Assembly (NCBI GenBank): GCA_013359135.1
Contig: JABWCN010000012.1
Span: forward strand, 1-64,000
Direction: 5' to 3'
DNA from: Pseudobdellovibrionaceae bacterium
GTDB lineage: Bacteria > Bdellovibrionota > Bdellovibrionia > Bdellovibrionales > Bdellovibrionaceae
DNA: 64,000 nucleotides
Below, in pieces: positions 19,822 through 28,850 of this stretch. Every line of letters begins with the position of its first letter. Position 1 is the first letter of the stretch. The notes under the pieces are model-generated. The model did not search any database and was not told where the DNA came from. It saw only the letters and a program-made list of their open reading frames with translations. The translations under genes and the position numbers were made by a program.

Positions 19822-19842
19822 AAATAGTTATTTTCTAATAAA

Positions 19843-19885
19843 GGCCGCAAGAGAGATTAATTTTTATAAAAGCGGCCATTAAATC
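19843..19885 (+). terminator. possible long-loop hairpin after RCC1 lipoprotein A
   Basis: GGCCGC at 19843-19848 and GCGGCC at 19872-19877 are perfectly complementary in otherwise AT-rich DNA, with a 23-base loop, followed by ATTAAATCTTTT. The position 22 bases after the stop suits a terminator, but the long loop makes it uncertain. Confidence 0.35.
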
Positions 19886-20082
19886 TTTTAGATGTCGAAA
19901 TCAAAACTAAAAAGACTTGCAGCGATCATGGCAACTTAATTTAAGTCAATTCAGGCTACACTTAAGGATAGTTTAATATTAGTTCTCTATCAAGATATTT
20001 GATTAAGATCATTTGATTGGAATAAAATTAGTTGATATTCGAATTTTTTTTCTGATTAGTGTTTAAAATTAAAAGGATTGTG

Positions 20083-22221
20083 ATGAACGAATCAAATACA
20101 AGGAAAAATGGTCAATTGCTAAAAATTGCTCTGCTTATGGTAAATATTTTTTTAGCGACCGCATGCTCTAAATTTAAAGGTATAAGTTCTACTCATCAGC
20201 GCTATGCTGAATCTCTCACAGCTGGTCATGAACAAAGTTGTTTGATCTTTCAAGGTGCTTTGACGTGTTGGGGCGCGAACGATTATGGTCAATTAGGCGA
20301 CGGTACAACCGAAAATAAAGCCACACCAACGATGATAATTAGCTCCGGGGTAACGCAATTATCATTTGGTGTATTTCATGCTTGTGCCATTGTGTCTGGA
20401 GCCCTTAAGTGCTGGGGGCGTAACTCCAATGGTCAGTTAGGAGATGGCACAACTGTAGATAAGACAACACCAACGACGATAATTAGCTCAGGGGTAACGC
20501 AGGTATCTTTGGGTAATTATCATACTTGTGCCATTGTTTCTGGCGCACTTAAGTGTTGGGGGTATAATAATGACGGACAAGTTGGCGACGCTACAACGGT
20601 AGATAAAGCGACACCTACAACAATTATAAGTTCTGGAGTAATACAAGTAGCTGCGGGTGATATGGGAACTTGTGCTGTTATTTCTAACGGTGCACTTCAG
20701 TGTTGGGGGTATAATAACTACGGGCAGGTTGGTGATAGTACAACTGTAGATAAGACAATACCAACGACGGTTATCAATTCAGGGGTAACGCAAGTTTCTA
20801 AGGGGTGGTACCATACATGTGCTCTTGTATCTGGTGAGCTTCAGTGTTGGGGGTATAATAAATACGGGCAACTCGGTGATGGAACTACAGTTGATAAGCA
20901 TTCACCTACGACAATTTCTATCAGTTCAGGAGTTACTCAAATAACCGCAGGCAGTAATCACAGTTGTGCCATTGTTTCTGGTGGCGCACTACAGTGTTGG
21001 GGAGCAAATTGGTATGGTCAACTCGGTGATGGAACTACAGTAGACAAGTATACGCCAACGACGATCGTGAGTTCAGGAGTTACTCAAATAGCTGCAGGGG
21101 CTGGCCACACTTGTGCGGCAATTAATGGTCTAGCGCATTGTTGGGGGTATAACTACTATGGTCAAGTAGGGAACGGAATAGTGGGTGATAAGAAAGTACC
21201 AACTACATCCATCAGTGCTGGTGTTACCCAAATGTCTGTTGGTGAACGCCATTCGTGCGTGGTGGTGTCCGGTGAACTTAAGTGCTGGGGCTTTAACTTA
21301 TCGGGGCAGTTAGGAATTGGTACGAAATCAAGTAAAGACACTCCTGTGACAGTAATTAACTCTGGAGTTACGCAAGTATCTGGAGGCCAGAGTAATACCT
21401 GTGCGGTAGTGTCAGGTACTGTTCAATGTTGGGGTGATAATTCTTACGGTCAAATAGGAGATGGTACAGGCACAAGCAGAAATACACCAATTACTGTAGT
21501 AAATTCTGGCGCAACCCTAGTAGATACACGCTATCATCACACTTGTGCGCTGGTATCGGGTGCGCTGAAGTGTTGGGGTAATAATAACTCTGGTCAATTA
21601 GGAGATGGCACTTCGACAAGCAAAGCTACGCCAACGACAATAATTAATTCGGGGGTAACACAGTTTGCTGTGAGTGACGAGCACACCTGCGCAGTGGTCT
21701 CTGGTGCACTTAAGTGCTGGGGAGCTAACACCTATGGCCAATTAGGAGATGGAACTACAATAAACAATAACACGCCAACAACGATCATTAATTCTGGAGT
21801 AACCCAAGTAGGACTTGGATCTTATCACACCTGTGCGGTGGTCTCTGGTGCGCTGAAGTGTTGGGGTAATAATAACTCTGGTCAATTAGGAGATGGAACT
21901 ACAATAAACAATAACACGCCAACAACGATCATTAATTCTGGAGTAACCCAAGTAGGACTTGGATCTTATAACACCTGTGCGGTGGTCTCTGGTGCACTTA
22001 AGTGCTGGGGCCGTAATAACTATGGCCAATTAGGCGATGGAACTACAGTAGATAAGGTATCACCTGTAACAATAATTAATACAGGGGTTGCTGAGGCTTC
22101 TTTAGGTGAAGACCACAGCTGTGCGCTTGTTTCTGGTGGAGCCCTTCAGTGTTGGGGTAGTAATTATTACGGTCAGCTTGGTGATGGAATTAGTGTCCTC
22201 AGTCCATTTTTAGTGCCTTAA
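20083..22221 (+). CDS. RCC1-repeat lipoprotein B (14 repeats)
   Basis: The ATG at 20083 follows an AAAAGGA ribosome binding site and is preferred over an in-frame ATG at 20059. The signal peptide ends in FLATAC|SKF, a standard lipobox. The mature protein is almost wholly made of 14 RCC1-like repeats of about 48-51 residues. Each has the core 'HTCAIVSGALKCWG.N..GQLGDGT...TPT.I.SGVTQV', more regular than in lipoprotein A. Two CWG-type cysteines per unit again suggest blade-closing disulfides. Near-identical DNA in neighbouring units (see the repeat at 21739-21995) shows recent copying inside the gene. It probably forms two propellers on the cell surface; the ligand is unknown. Confidence 0.75.
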   Translation: MNESNTRKNGQLLKIALLMVNIFLATACSKFKGISSTHQRYAESLTAGHEQSCLIFQGALTCWGANDYGQLGDGTTENKATPTMIISSGVTQLSFGVFHACAIVSGALKCWGRNSNGQLGDGTTVDKTTPTTIISSGVTQVSLGNYHTCAIVSGALKCWGYNNDGQVGDATTVDKATPTTIISSGVIQVAAGDMGTCAVISNGALQCWGYNNYGQVGDSTTVDKTIPTTVINSGVTQVSKGWYHTCALVSGELQCWGYNKYGQLGDGTTVDKHSPTTISISSGVTQITAGSNHSCAIVSGGALQCWGANWYGQLGDGTTVDKYTPTTIVSSGVTQIAAGAGHTCAAINGLAHCWGYNYYGQVGNGIVGDKKVPTTSISAGVTQMSVGERHSCVVVSGELKCWGFNLSGQLGIGTKSSKDTPVTVINSGVTQVSGGQSNTCAVVSGTVQCWGDNSYGQIGDGTGTSRNTPITVVNSGATLVDTRYHHTCALVSGALKCWGNNNSGQLGDGTSTSKATPTTIINSGVTQFAVSDEHTCAVVSGALKCWGANTYGQLGDGTTINNNTPTTIINSGVTQVGLGSYHTCAVVSGALKCWGNNNSGQLGDGTTINNNTPTTIINSGVTQVGLGSYNTCAVVSGALKCWGRNNYGQLGDGTTVDKVSPVTIINTGVAEASLGEDHSCALVSGGALQCWGSNYYGQLGDGISVLSPFLVP
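21739..21995 (+). repeat. recent internal tandem duplication of a 144-bp RCC1 unit
   Basis: The stretch 21739-21851 recurs at 21883-21995 with one difference (CTTATCAC versus CTTATAAC), a period of 144 bases or 48 codons. The segment joining the two copies (GGTGCGCTGAAGTG and the following AATAATAACTCTGG) also matches DNA around 21557-21608. The repeats are therefore being shuffled by unequal exchange or conversion, in frame. Confidence 0.8.
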
Positions 22222-22249
22222 GTTGATGTTTTGAATTAGAGGAGTTAAG

Positions 22250-22348
22250 ATGAGATTGTTGTTGGTGATTTCTCCATTTGCCTTTGCCCAAGAAAGGCTC
22301 TTCTCACTAAACGGTGGATTGCTGGCTATGAGCTCTATAAAAACATAA
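22250..22348 (+). CDS. possible 32-residue exported peptide or truncated gene start
   Basis: An ATG at 22250 is preceded by a good GAGGAG ribosome binding site. It opens a frame MRLLLVISPFAFAQ that looks like a miniature signal peptide and ends after 32 residues (TAA 22346-22348). It may be a real small exported peptide, or the surviving start of a lost outer-membrane protein, since the next gene begins with a similar signal. It lies between RCC1 lipoprotein B and the barrel protein, all on the plus strand, so it could share a transcript. Confidence 0.35.
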   Translation: MRLLLVISPFAFAQERLFSLNGGLLAMSSIKT

Positions 22349-22386
22349 TTTTTTGTAAAAATAGAAACTTAATCGAAGGAATTTTC

Positions 22387-23043
22387 GTGAAACAATTACC
22401 AATCAACATATTACTTTTACTAAATTTAACTATGATTCAGGCTTTTGGGCAAATACAGCAAGAAGCCCCTTTGTCTACCAACTTTAAATCTACTTCAGAT
22501 CGATGGCAGATCATGCTCGCAAAAGTGAGTTCAAACATGATCTCAAAAGAAACTTATGCGTCAACCCAACAAGTAACTTCTGAAAAGAAAATGTCGGGAG
22601 AAAAATTTGGAATTTATTTTGAGTTTATTAAAAATAAAAATCAGTATTTTGAATGGTTGGCTAATGCAGGCTATGAGGTTTTTTCTGTATCCAGCAAAGA
22701 TTCAATGACTAATTGCCCATCGGGATCAACTGAGGTATGTAATGTCGAGATTAGTTATTTAAATATAGGTTTAATGCCCAAGTTGAAATGGACTCGCGAG
22801 ACATTCCAATTATGGTCAGGCGCTAGTCTAAATCTAAAACAACCAATAACAAAAAAAGCAACGGCAGTTTTACAGAGTGAAATACAAACAACAAGTACCT
22901 ATGGTATTGCTTTGGGTGTTGATTTGCTCGTGAGCGGGAAAATTACGGTCCCTTTTGAGGTTCAGCAGCAATATTTTTTTAATTCAGATAGTGTTAATAC
23001 TCGCCAGCTTTTATTCAAAGTTGGCGTAGGGCAAATTTTTTAA
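22387..23043 (+). CDS. outer-membrane beta-barrel protein
   Basis: The 218 residues start at a GTG with GAAGGA eight bases upstream. The signal peptide is MKQLPINILLLLNLTMIQAFG|Q. The mature chain shows alternating amphipathic strands (FGIYFEFI, YFEWLANAGYEVF, YLNIGLMPKLKW, YGIALGVDLLV) and ends in FKVGVGQIF. A C-terminal Phe is the recognition signal of the BAM outer-membrane assembly machinery. About eight strands are likely, similar in size to OmpA- or OmpW-type barrels, but no specific family is recognised. It follows the RCC1 lipoproteins and may anchor or partner surface proteins (inference). Confidence 0.65.
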   Translation: MKQLPINILLLLNLTMIQAFGQIQQEAPLSTNFKSTSDRWQIMLAKVSSNMISKETYASTQQVTSEKKMSGEKFGIYFEFIKNKNQYFEWLANAGYEVFSVSSKDSMTNCPSGSTEVCNVEISYLNIGLMPKLKWTRETFQLWSGASLNLKQPITKKATAVLQSEIQTTSTYGIALGVDLLVSGKITVPFEVQQQYFFNSDSVNTRQLLFKVGVGQIF

Positions 23044-23140
23044 AGCAGTGTTAACCTGAGGGCTAAAGGAGTTGAAGGCTAGTTAATTTAGAAAGATGAT
23101 ACTTTAGAAGTAATCTACTTTGTAAGTTTTCCTTCTATTC

Positions 23141-26100
23141 CTAAGGATTTACTCTTTGAATTGCAAAATCTAATTTGCTTCCACTATTTACAAAGCCCGC
23201 CATCACAATTTTTCCATCACTTTGAAAAAGTAATGATTTAGCTACGCAATTAAGGCCGTTAATGCCATAATCAATTCTTCCAGCGCTTCCAAAAGAAGTG
23301 TCCAGCATTCCTGTTCGATCGAGCCTAACAGAAGCAAAATGATAAACAAAGTCACTGCCAAAGCTTCTACCAGTTCCAATGATCTTACCGTCAGGATGAA
23401 TTCCAATGGCACTTAAAATATCAGTGCTGCTTTGACCAGAAGCAAAATTTGTATTTGAAATAGGGATTATAATTCTACCATCAAAACCAAAGGTATCATC
23501 TAAATCACCAGAAGGTAGTATACGCATGAAAACATAGTCAAAGTTTGTGCTTACACTACCTGAATTAACTGCTCCTGCTGCAGAGTATGTAGCTACGATA
23601 AGTTTACCATCAGGTTGTTTAGCAAGAAAAGAAGTATTGTTTATAATGGCACCTACTTGAGCCCCTACATAGGTAACTCTTCCTGTCCCATTGTATCCAA
23701 AGCTTGTATCGGAAGATCCAGCTGAAGTTAGTTTTCCAACTATGAAGTTGGTGGATGTTGAGCCTGAGTAATAAATAGAACCATTTGTATTTAAAATCAT
23801 ACTTCCAAGTGATTCATGTGTGCTTGAGATATTTACTATTAACTTTCCAGTGGTATTGAATGTTGTATCAAGTGCACCAGCAGAGGTGAATCTTGCAAAG
23901 CAAAAATCTTGGGTTGTGGATGTTGTAGAATAACATGTACCGCCAGCAATTATACTGCCATCAGAGGTATTGATGGCTATAGAATTGATTGTTTCATTGT
24001 AAGCCCCTGCTGTGACTTGAATCGTTGCATATCCGGTAGAGTTAAATGTTGTATCTAGAGCAGATCCATTTGCGAGAATTCGTACGATCAAAAAATCATT
24101 ACCAGAACTTGCATTTAAACAGGTACCTGCGACTACAATCTTTCCATCAGACTGTAAAGCCATCGAGTTTAAGTAAACTTGAGTACAACCCGGAATAGTC
24201 CATCTGCTTTTTCCACTTCCGCTAGGAAGTCCTAGTCCACCAAAACTAGAATCTAGAGATCCAGAAGGTGTTAGTTTTGCCAAGGCCATTTCATAATAGC
24301 CTGTGCCGCTATTAATGCTTGAGCCTCCAATGATTAAACCTGCATCACTGGACTGAACTATCGAACTTGCGAGACTATCACTAATGTCGAAAGAAATGAT
24401 AACTTTTCCGGTGGACGCAAACGAGCTATCAAGCGCACCTAATTGAGTATCAACAACTGTTATTGTTGAGTCGACAACATTACCTACAGCATCTACGATC
24501 CTTATTATGGATGTTCCACTTGAAGCTGGTGCTGTAAATAAAGCGTAGTTCAGAACCGTTGAGGATTGAGCATAATTATTACCTGAAGATGAAACTGAGT
24601 AAAGTGAACCAGTCCCGGAATATAAAGAGTAAGTATAGGGTGCTATTCCGCCTTTACCATCAAGTCGAATTGTTGAGAGTGTAGCTATCGTTCGGTTCTG
24701 GCTAACAGAGGGTAGTGTTAATTGAGGAATTAAACCAAATCCTATAGTGGAAGGAATATAGTTAGAAACTGGCGTTGTTACAACGGAAAGGGCGGGGTTA
24801 ACCATTACTGTTGAGTCACGATAAGAACCAGCTTGATCTGTAACTCTGACAATAGTTGTTCTTAATAAGCTGGAATTGTCGGCTGGTGGTACAAAAACCC
24901 CAGTTTGGGCTCCAACAGTTCCGACTCCGCTAACTATGGAATAAACATAGGGAGTTACGCCTCCGCTTGTTGAATAGGTGTAGTTTGATGCTGTAGGAAA
25001 TATTTGACTGCTGTTTCTTGCAGAGGTCACCCTAGAAACTGGAGATATTGTAAGTGTTGATTGATCTCCTCCTGTTGAAGTTCCCGTAACTGTAACATTA
25101 ATATCAACATAAGAACTGACAGCATCTATAATTCTAATAACTGCACTTCCTGCGGTATTGGGGGCTACAAATAATCCAGCATTGCAACTGACAACTCCTT
25201 GTGAAAAATTGCTATTAGTGGATGATGTTGTTGTTAATATTCCATTACCAGATAACATTAAGAAGCTGTAAGGGCACAATCCTCCTAATCCATCAATTCT
25301 GTTTTGTGTTCCTGCTGAAATAACTAAGCTAGAAGGACTAGCTTGTAATAAAGGATTGATCATAATGATAGAATCTCTTGTGGATAAGTTTGCATCAGTT
25401 ACTCTAACAACAGCAGTTCTTTGAGTTAGCAGTCCATCTTGAGGTGGGGTGTATCCACCTGTTGCCGTATCGATTGAACCAGGGCCGCTAATCACTGAGT
25501 AAATATAAGGTGGTGAGCCTCCTGAGGCTGTATATGTATACAAGGCAGATGTTGGAGAAATGCCAACGGGTAATGTAGCAATTGTTCTTGATGCTGGTGA
25601 TAGTGATAGCGGTGAGGGATTAACAATGGTGAAATCGCCGTTAGAGGTATTTCCAAAAAAATCAGTAACTCTTACAGTTACTGTACTGCCAGCAGAACCT
25701 CTGGTTGGGCCATAGAGTACATTGCCTATTACCATTCCTGGTCCACTAACTAAACTATATATATAAGGTGGAACCCCTCCAGAAGCTGAAAGCGAAAGGC
25801 TTGAGTTTATAGCCAGAAAACGATCACCTGATCCTGGATAAATTGTTAAAGAAGGATTCACAATTATTGGTAGATCTCTGATCACTCCTCGGCTATCAGT
25901 TAAACGAATTACCGTAGTGCCTGGAGTGGCTGGAGGTGTGAATAATCCATTTTGAGAGATAACTCCATAGCCACTGACGATATCCCAAGTATAGGGAGGA
26001 AGTCCTCCTCTAGCTCGGAGAATACTTTTATTTGAAGATCCAGCAAGAGCATATTGTGTATCGTAAGTAACAGACAATTCATCGTTTACAGAAATAAAAC

Positions 26101-26473
26101 ATTTAGAAGTTCCACCAAGTGAGTCCGTAATTTTTATGATTACAGTTATATTTCCCTGAGATGGGGCGGTATAAACCCCATCGCTTCTTATACTTCCTGA
26201 GGCAGAAGCAGAGACGCTTGAGCTTTCAATTGAATAATAAAATGGAGCTGTTCCTCCTGTTGGAGTTACAGTATACTGAGAGTTGATTATAATTGTAGTC
26301 GAGTTCTCAGCTAAGGAAAAGTTTCCAGAACCTGCGTTAGATGTGGGTTGAGAGTCGAACTGACTAGTGCAACCACACAAAATCCATGTAAATAATAAAA
26401 CAAATAGATTCATATACATTATGAAAATCGATCGGATATCTGAAAAAAAACTTAATTTTTTTGTCGGTAACAT
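23141..26473 (-). CDS. giant lipoprotein with Ig-like repeats and delta-60 repeats
   Basis: This encodes 1,110 residues with a lipoprotein signal ending WILCGC|TSQ. Residues 45-680 hold about seven Ig/cadherin-like units. Each has 'GG.PPY.YS..SG.G' followed by a 'TPP...I.RVTD..G' strand, typical of putative Ig domains in surface proteins. From about 690 on there are seven delta-60-type repeats (TIGR02608-like), each with 'LD(S/T)(S/T)F...G' and 'QSDGKI(V/I)..G'. Seven delta-60 units may close a beta-propeller. The translation start at 26473 has no clear ribosome binding site and an ATG at 26419 would also leave an intact signal. Likely outer-membrane anchored; function unknown. Confidence 0.7.
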   Translation of the reverse strand: MLPTKKLSFFSDIRSIFIMYMNLFVLLFTWILCGCTSQFDSQPTSNAGSGNFSLAENSTTIIINSQYTVTPTGGTAPFYYSIESSSVSASASGSIRSDGVYTAPSQGNITVIIKITDSLGGTSKCFISVNDELSVTYDTQYALAGSSNKSILRARGGLPPYTWDIVSGYGVISQNGLFTPPATPGTTVIRLTDSRGVIRDLPIIVNPSLTIYPGSGDRFLAINSSLSLSASGGVPPYIYSLVSGPGMVIGNVLYGPTRGSAGSTVTVRVTDFFGNTSNGDFTIVNPSPLSLSPASRTIATLPVGISPTSALYTYTASGGSPPYIYSVISGPGSIDTATGGYTPPQDGLLTQRTAVVRVTDANLSTRDSIIMINPLLQASPSSLVISAGTQNRIDGLGGLCPYSFLMLSGNGILTTTSSTNSNFSQGVVSCNAGLFVAPNTAGSAVIRIIDAVSSYVDINVTVTGTSTGGDQSTLTISPVSRVTSARNSSQIFPTASNYTYSTSGGVTPYVYSIVSGVGTVGAQTGVFVPPADNSSLLRTTIVRVTDQAGSYRDSTVMVNPALSVVTTPVSNYIPSTIGFGLIPQLTLPSVSQNRTIATLSTIRLDGKGGIAPYTYSLYSGTGSLYSVSSSGNNYAQSSTVLNYALFTAPASSGTSIIRIVDAVGNVVDSTITVVDTQLGALDSSFASTGKVIISFDISDSLASSIVQSSDAGLIIGGSSINSGTGYYEMALAKLTPSGSLDSSFGGLGLPSGSGKSRWTIPGCTQVYLNSMALQSDGKIVVAGTCLNASSGNDFLIVRILANGSALDTTFNSTGYATIQVTAGAYNETINSIAINTSDGSIIAGGTCYSTTSTTQDFCFARFTSAGALDTTFNTTGKLIVNISSTHESLGSMILNTNGSIYYSGSTSTNFIVGKLTSAGSSDTSFGYNGTGRVTYVGAQVGAIINNTSFLAKQPDGKLIVATYSAAGAVNSGSVSTNFDYVFMRILPSGDLDDTFGFDGRIIIPISNTNFASGQSSTDILSAIGIHPDGKIIGTGRSFGSDFVYHFASVRLDRTGMLDTSFGSAGRIDYGINGLNCVAKSLLFQSDGKIVMAGFVNSGSKLDFAIQRVNP

Positions 26474-26857
26474 AATTTAATTATATAAATAAACGGTGGT
26501 CGTAGAGGATTGAGTTTAGTGTGTATACTGAATTAGAATTTTCCGATTCACTAGACAATAGACTATACTGAGATAGAAAATTTTTTAGTACTGTAAAAAA
26601 TGAAACTGTCTAAATAGAGAAGCATAGAGCAGTGATGTTTTATTAGCTCTTGAAGTTCAACTTGTTGTATTGTTTTGGCCTAACTAAAATTAAAAAATAA
26701 TTTAAATCAAGTAGGGGAATTATCATAGGATTTTCTGATTTACTTCGCTCTTTTTTAGGGCGTAATTATTACTAATTCTGACCGATGAAATGAGAGATAA
26801 TTCTATAGGTTTTAATGTTTTATTTTGATATTATATTGGTGGTATTTTTAATTTTAA
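26474..26857. other. intergenic gap with a 40-bp-spaced direct repeat
   Basis: TATACTGAATTAGAATTTT starts at 26524, and a variant (TATACTGAGATAGAAAATTTTT) starts at 26564, exactly 40 bases on. Both lie 50-110 bases upstream of the Ig/delta-60 lipoprotein gene, which reads leftward. They could be regulator sites or a small duplication. No RNA gene or other ORF was seen. Confidence 0.3.
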
Positions 26858-27157
26858 AGTCTGGCTGTAAAGTCATTAGTTTTATCAGCGAGTACAGCGT
26901 GTAGTATTGTTGATCAAAACTTATATTGTTGCGGAAATAATTACTTTGGACAAGTTGGTGACGGAACTATCCTCGATAAGTATAGCCCGGTAGTTGTAGA
27001 TCCAGGGGTGAGCTACTCGGAAGTTAATATCAATTATTACACAACTTGCGGAATAACAACGACCGGTCAATTGAAGTGTTGGGGGTATGGTTATAAGGGT
27101 GAACTAGGCACAGGTTTGTTGGGCTATATTTTACAACCGATGATGATTGCATTATAG
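26858..27157 (+). pseudogene. orphan RCC1-repeat fragment (5'-truncated)
   Basis: An open frame following the TAA at 26855-26857 runs to TAG 27155-27157. It encodes two RCC1-like units (LYCCGNNYFGQVGDGT and LKCWGYGYKGELGTG) like those in the lipoproteins at 17482 and 20083. There is no start codon context, signal peptide or the remaining repeats. It is evidently the 3' end of a third RCC1 lipoprotein gene, cut off at the 5' side. The first unit has CCG in place of CWG. Confidence 0.75.
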
Positions 27158-27189
27158 CTCGACCTAGAGTGATTTGTGCCAATAGAAAC

Positions 27190-27741
27190 TTATTTAGAGC
27201 AAGTCACCTTTAATGATTGAGAGGAATAGTAGTTATCTTTGCGTAACTTTTTGTAAACTGAAATGTCAGCTGACTTATCGTCTAAGAGAATAGTGCGTTC
27301 AGAAAAAACTTCGTCAGGATCAGGTAAACCTAAACTGACGCTCAAAGAGGCTTCTTGATTGGGAGATGTTGAGTGTGCCTGTTTTAAGCTCAAACTGACT
27401 TCATTTCTTGCTTCTAAAATTGATTGAAAGAGATTCATATCAGCATTTTCAGCAGTTTCTTTTTCTAAAATCCATTTTTCTGGATTGAGTTGTAGATACC
27501 CTTGAACAACGCCGAAACTAGAGTAAGAATCTTTTTTTGCTTTTAATTCAAAGGCACGTTTGAAAACTCCATAGTGTTTTGTTGGTCCATCGATAATGTA
27601 TATACCTAACTTAGCTTCACACTTAAAATAAATGTCTACAGGGAATTGGTACATTGGAATTCCACCCGATGCGATCCCTCCGGCAAATGTTGGAATAACC
27701 ATAAAGACTATAAGTAAAACATTTAAAAAGAATGATTTCAT
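27190..27741 (-). CDS. exported protein, unknown function
   Basis: This encodes 183 residues. AGGAG precedes the ATG at 27741 by seven bases. The signal peptide MKSFFLNVLLIVFMVIPTFA is followed by GGIASGGIP. The mature part is a mixed alpha/beta stretch with only two cysteines, YFKCEAK near residue 41 and KVTCSK at the end, which could pair. No domain is recognised. It lies convergent with the RCC1 fragment and divergent from the TIGR02147-type regulator, with about 130 bases between the two starts, so the regulator may act on it (inference). Confidence 0.55.
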   Translation of the reverse strand: MKSFFLNVLLIVFMVIPTFAGGIASGGIPMYQFPVDIYFKCEAKLGIYIIDGPTKHYGVFKRAFELKAKKDSYSSFGVVQGYLQLNPEKWILEKETAENADMNLFQSILEARNEVSLSLKQAHSTSPNQEASLSVSLGLPDPDEVFSERTILLDDKSADISVYKKLRKDNYYSSQSLKVTCSK

Positions 27742-27877
27742 GAAGACTCCTAATCGAGGTTTATTTAGCGAGATTTATTTGTATGGGCTAGATGTATCTT
27801 TTTTATAAATGACTCGCAATATTAAAATTATAAAAAAATTAAAAGATTTTTTAAAATTTTTAAAGTATTTTGTAAGT

Positions 27878-28684
27878 ATGCAAAATATCTATTTATTTAA
27901 TGATTATGTTGGCTATATCAAATGGAAGATTGAAATGAACTCGTCGGAACGTCGTTATAAAACTCGCTTAGCCGAGGCAGCGTCTTGTCAACCCTCGTTC
28001 TTGTCACAAGTTCTAGGTGGAACCATGGATTTAACACCGGATCATGCGATGGGCTTAAGCGAATTTTGGGGCTTGAACCATTTAGAGAATGATTACTTTA
28101 TTACACTGACTTTAATAGCTCGAGCCAACTCACGAAGTTTGAAAGAGTTTTATAAAAAACGTCTTGAGGGAATAAGAAAGCAAAATGAAAAAATGGCCGA
28201 CCGTTTTCAGGTGGATACTTTTGTAGATCAACCAGTAAAGTCGGCTTTATATTATTCTCACTGGTTACATACAGCTATTCATATGTTAATTGGAATAAAA
28301 GCTTATGGATCTGTTGAGGCGATTTCTGATTATTTTTCAATATCATCGGAGCAAACGATGCGTATTTTAGAATTGCTGGCTTCAATTGGTTTTGTTGAGT
28401 TCAAAAACGGATCCTGGTTTTGTACGGAAAATAATATTCATATTTCTAAAGATTCCAATATGTTTTTATTGTATCATCAGCAATGGAGACAAAAGTGTAT
28501 CACTAGTTTAGATAGTGATAAGAATGCTATTAATTATACCAGTCTGTATACCATTTCAAAAGACGATCAAGTGGTACTAAAAAATATGATCTTTGAATTC
28601 ATTGAAAAAACAAGATCTATTGTTATTAATTCGGAAGAACAAAAATTAATGTGTTTTGCTTTGGATTTCTTTGAAGTGAAATGA
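27878..28684 (+). CDS. TIGR02147/DUF4423-family transcriptional regulator
   Basis: Starting at ATG 27878, the protein begins MQNIYLFNDYVGYIKWKIEM, which lines up with the usual N-terminus of this family. An in-frame ATG at 27809 adds a lysine-rich leader without a ribosome binding site. RRYKTRLAEAASCQPSFLSQVLGG is a Cro-like helix-turn-helix. The middle and C-terminal parts (FWGLNHLENDYFITL, HWLHTAIHML, ISSEQTMRILELLASIGFVE) match the layout of the TIGR02147/DUF4423 proteins that are expanded in Bdellovibrio and Fibrobacter. This is one of the better taxonomic markers here. Targets unknown; the divergent exported-protein gene at 27741 is the nearest candidate. Confidence 0.75.
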   Translation: MQNIYLFNDYVGYIKWKIEMNSSERRYKTRLAEAASCQPSFLSQVLGGTMDLTPDHAMGLSEFWGLNHLENDYFITLTLIARANSRSLKEFYKKRLEGIRKQNEKMADRFQVDTFVDQPVKSALYYSHWLHTAIHMLIGIKAYGSVEAISDYFSISSEQTMRILELLASIGFVEFKNGSWFCTENNIHISKDSNMFLLYHQQWRQKCITSLDSDKNAINYTSLYTISKDDQVVLKNMIFEFIEKTRSIVINSEEQKLMCFALDFFEVK

Positions 28685-28820
28685 GGAATAAATGGAATCT
28701 GACCTCTGGAGGGAAAGATTTGGTCAACAATTTCCATTATTGGGTTCACATCACTTCAATAAAAGAATTTTTGTAGGAATCCTCGATAGAATAAACTCGC
28801 ATTTTAATTGGATGATAGCC

Positions 28821-28850
28821 AAGGCAGCTAAAATTTTATTTGGCTGCCTT
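28821..28850. terminator. bidirectional terminator-like hairpin between convergent genes
   Basis: AAGGCAGC (28821-28828) pairs with GCTGCCTT (28843-28850), and the inner AAA/TTT extends the stem around an ATTTTA loop. It overlaps the last codons and stop of the minus-strand gene at 28836 and lies downstream of the regulator. The flanking T-runs are poor, so termination strength is uncertain. Confidence 0.45.

Noticed and set aside
20083..22221. Regularly spaced DNA repeats resembling an array
   Set aside because: The repeats are in frame, about 144-153 bases long and encode RCC1-like protein units, with no short palindromic repeats and unique spacers, so this is not a CRISPR array.
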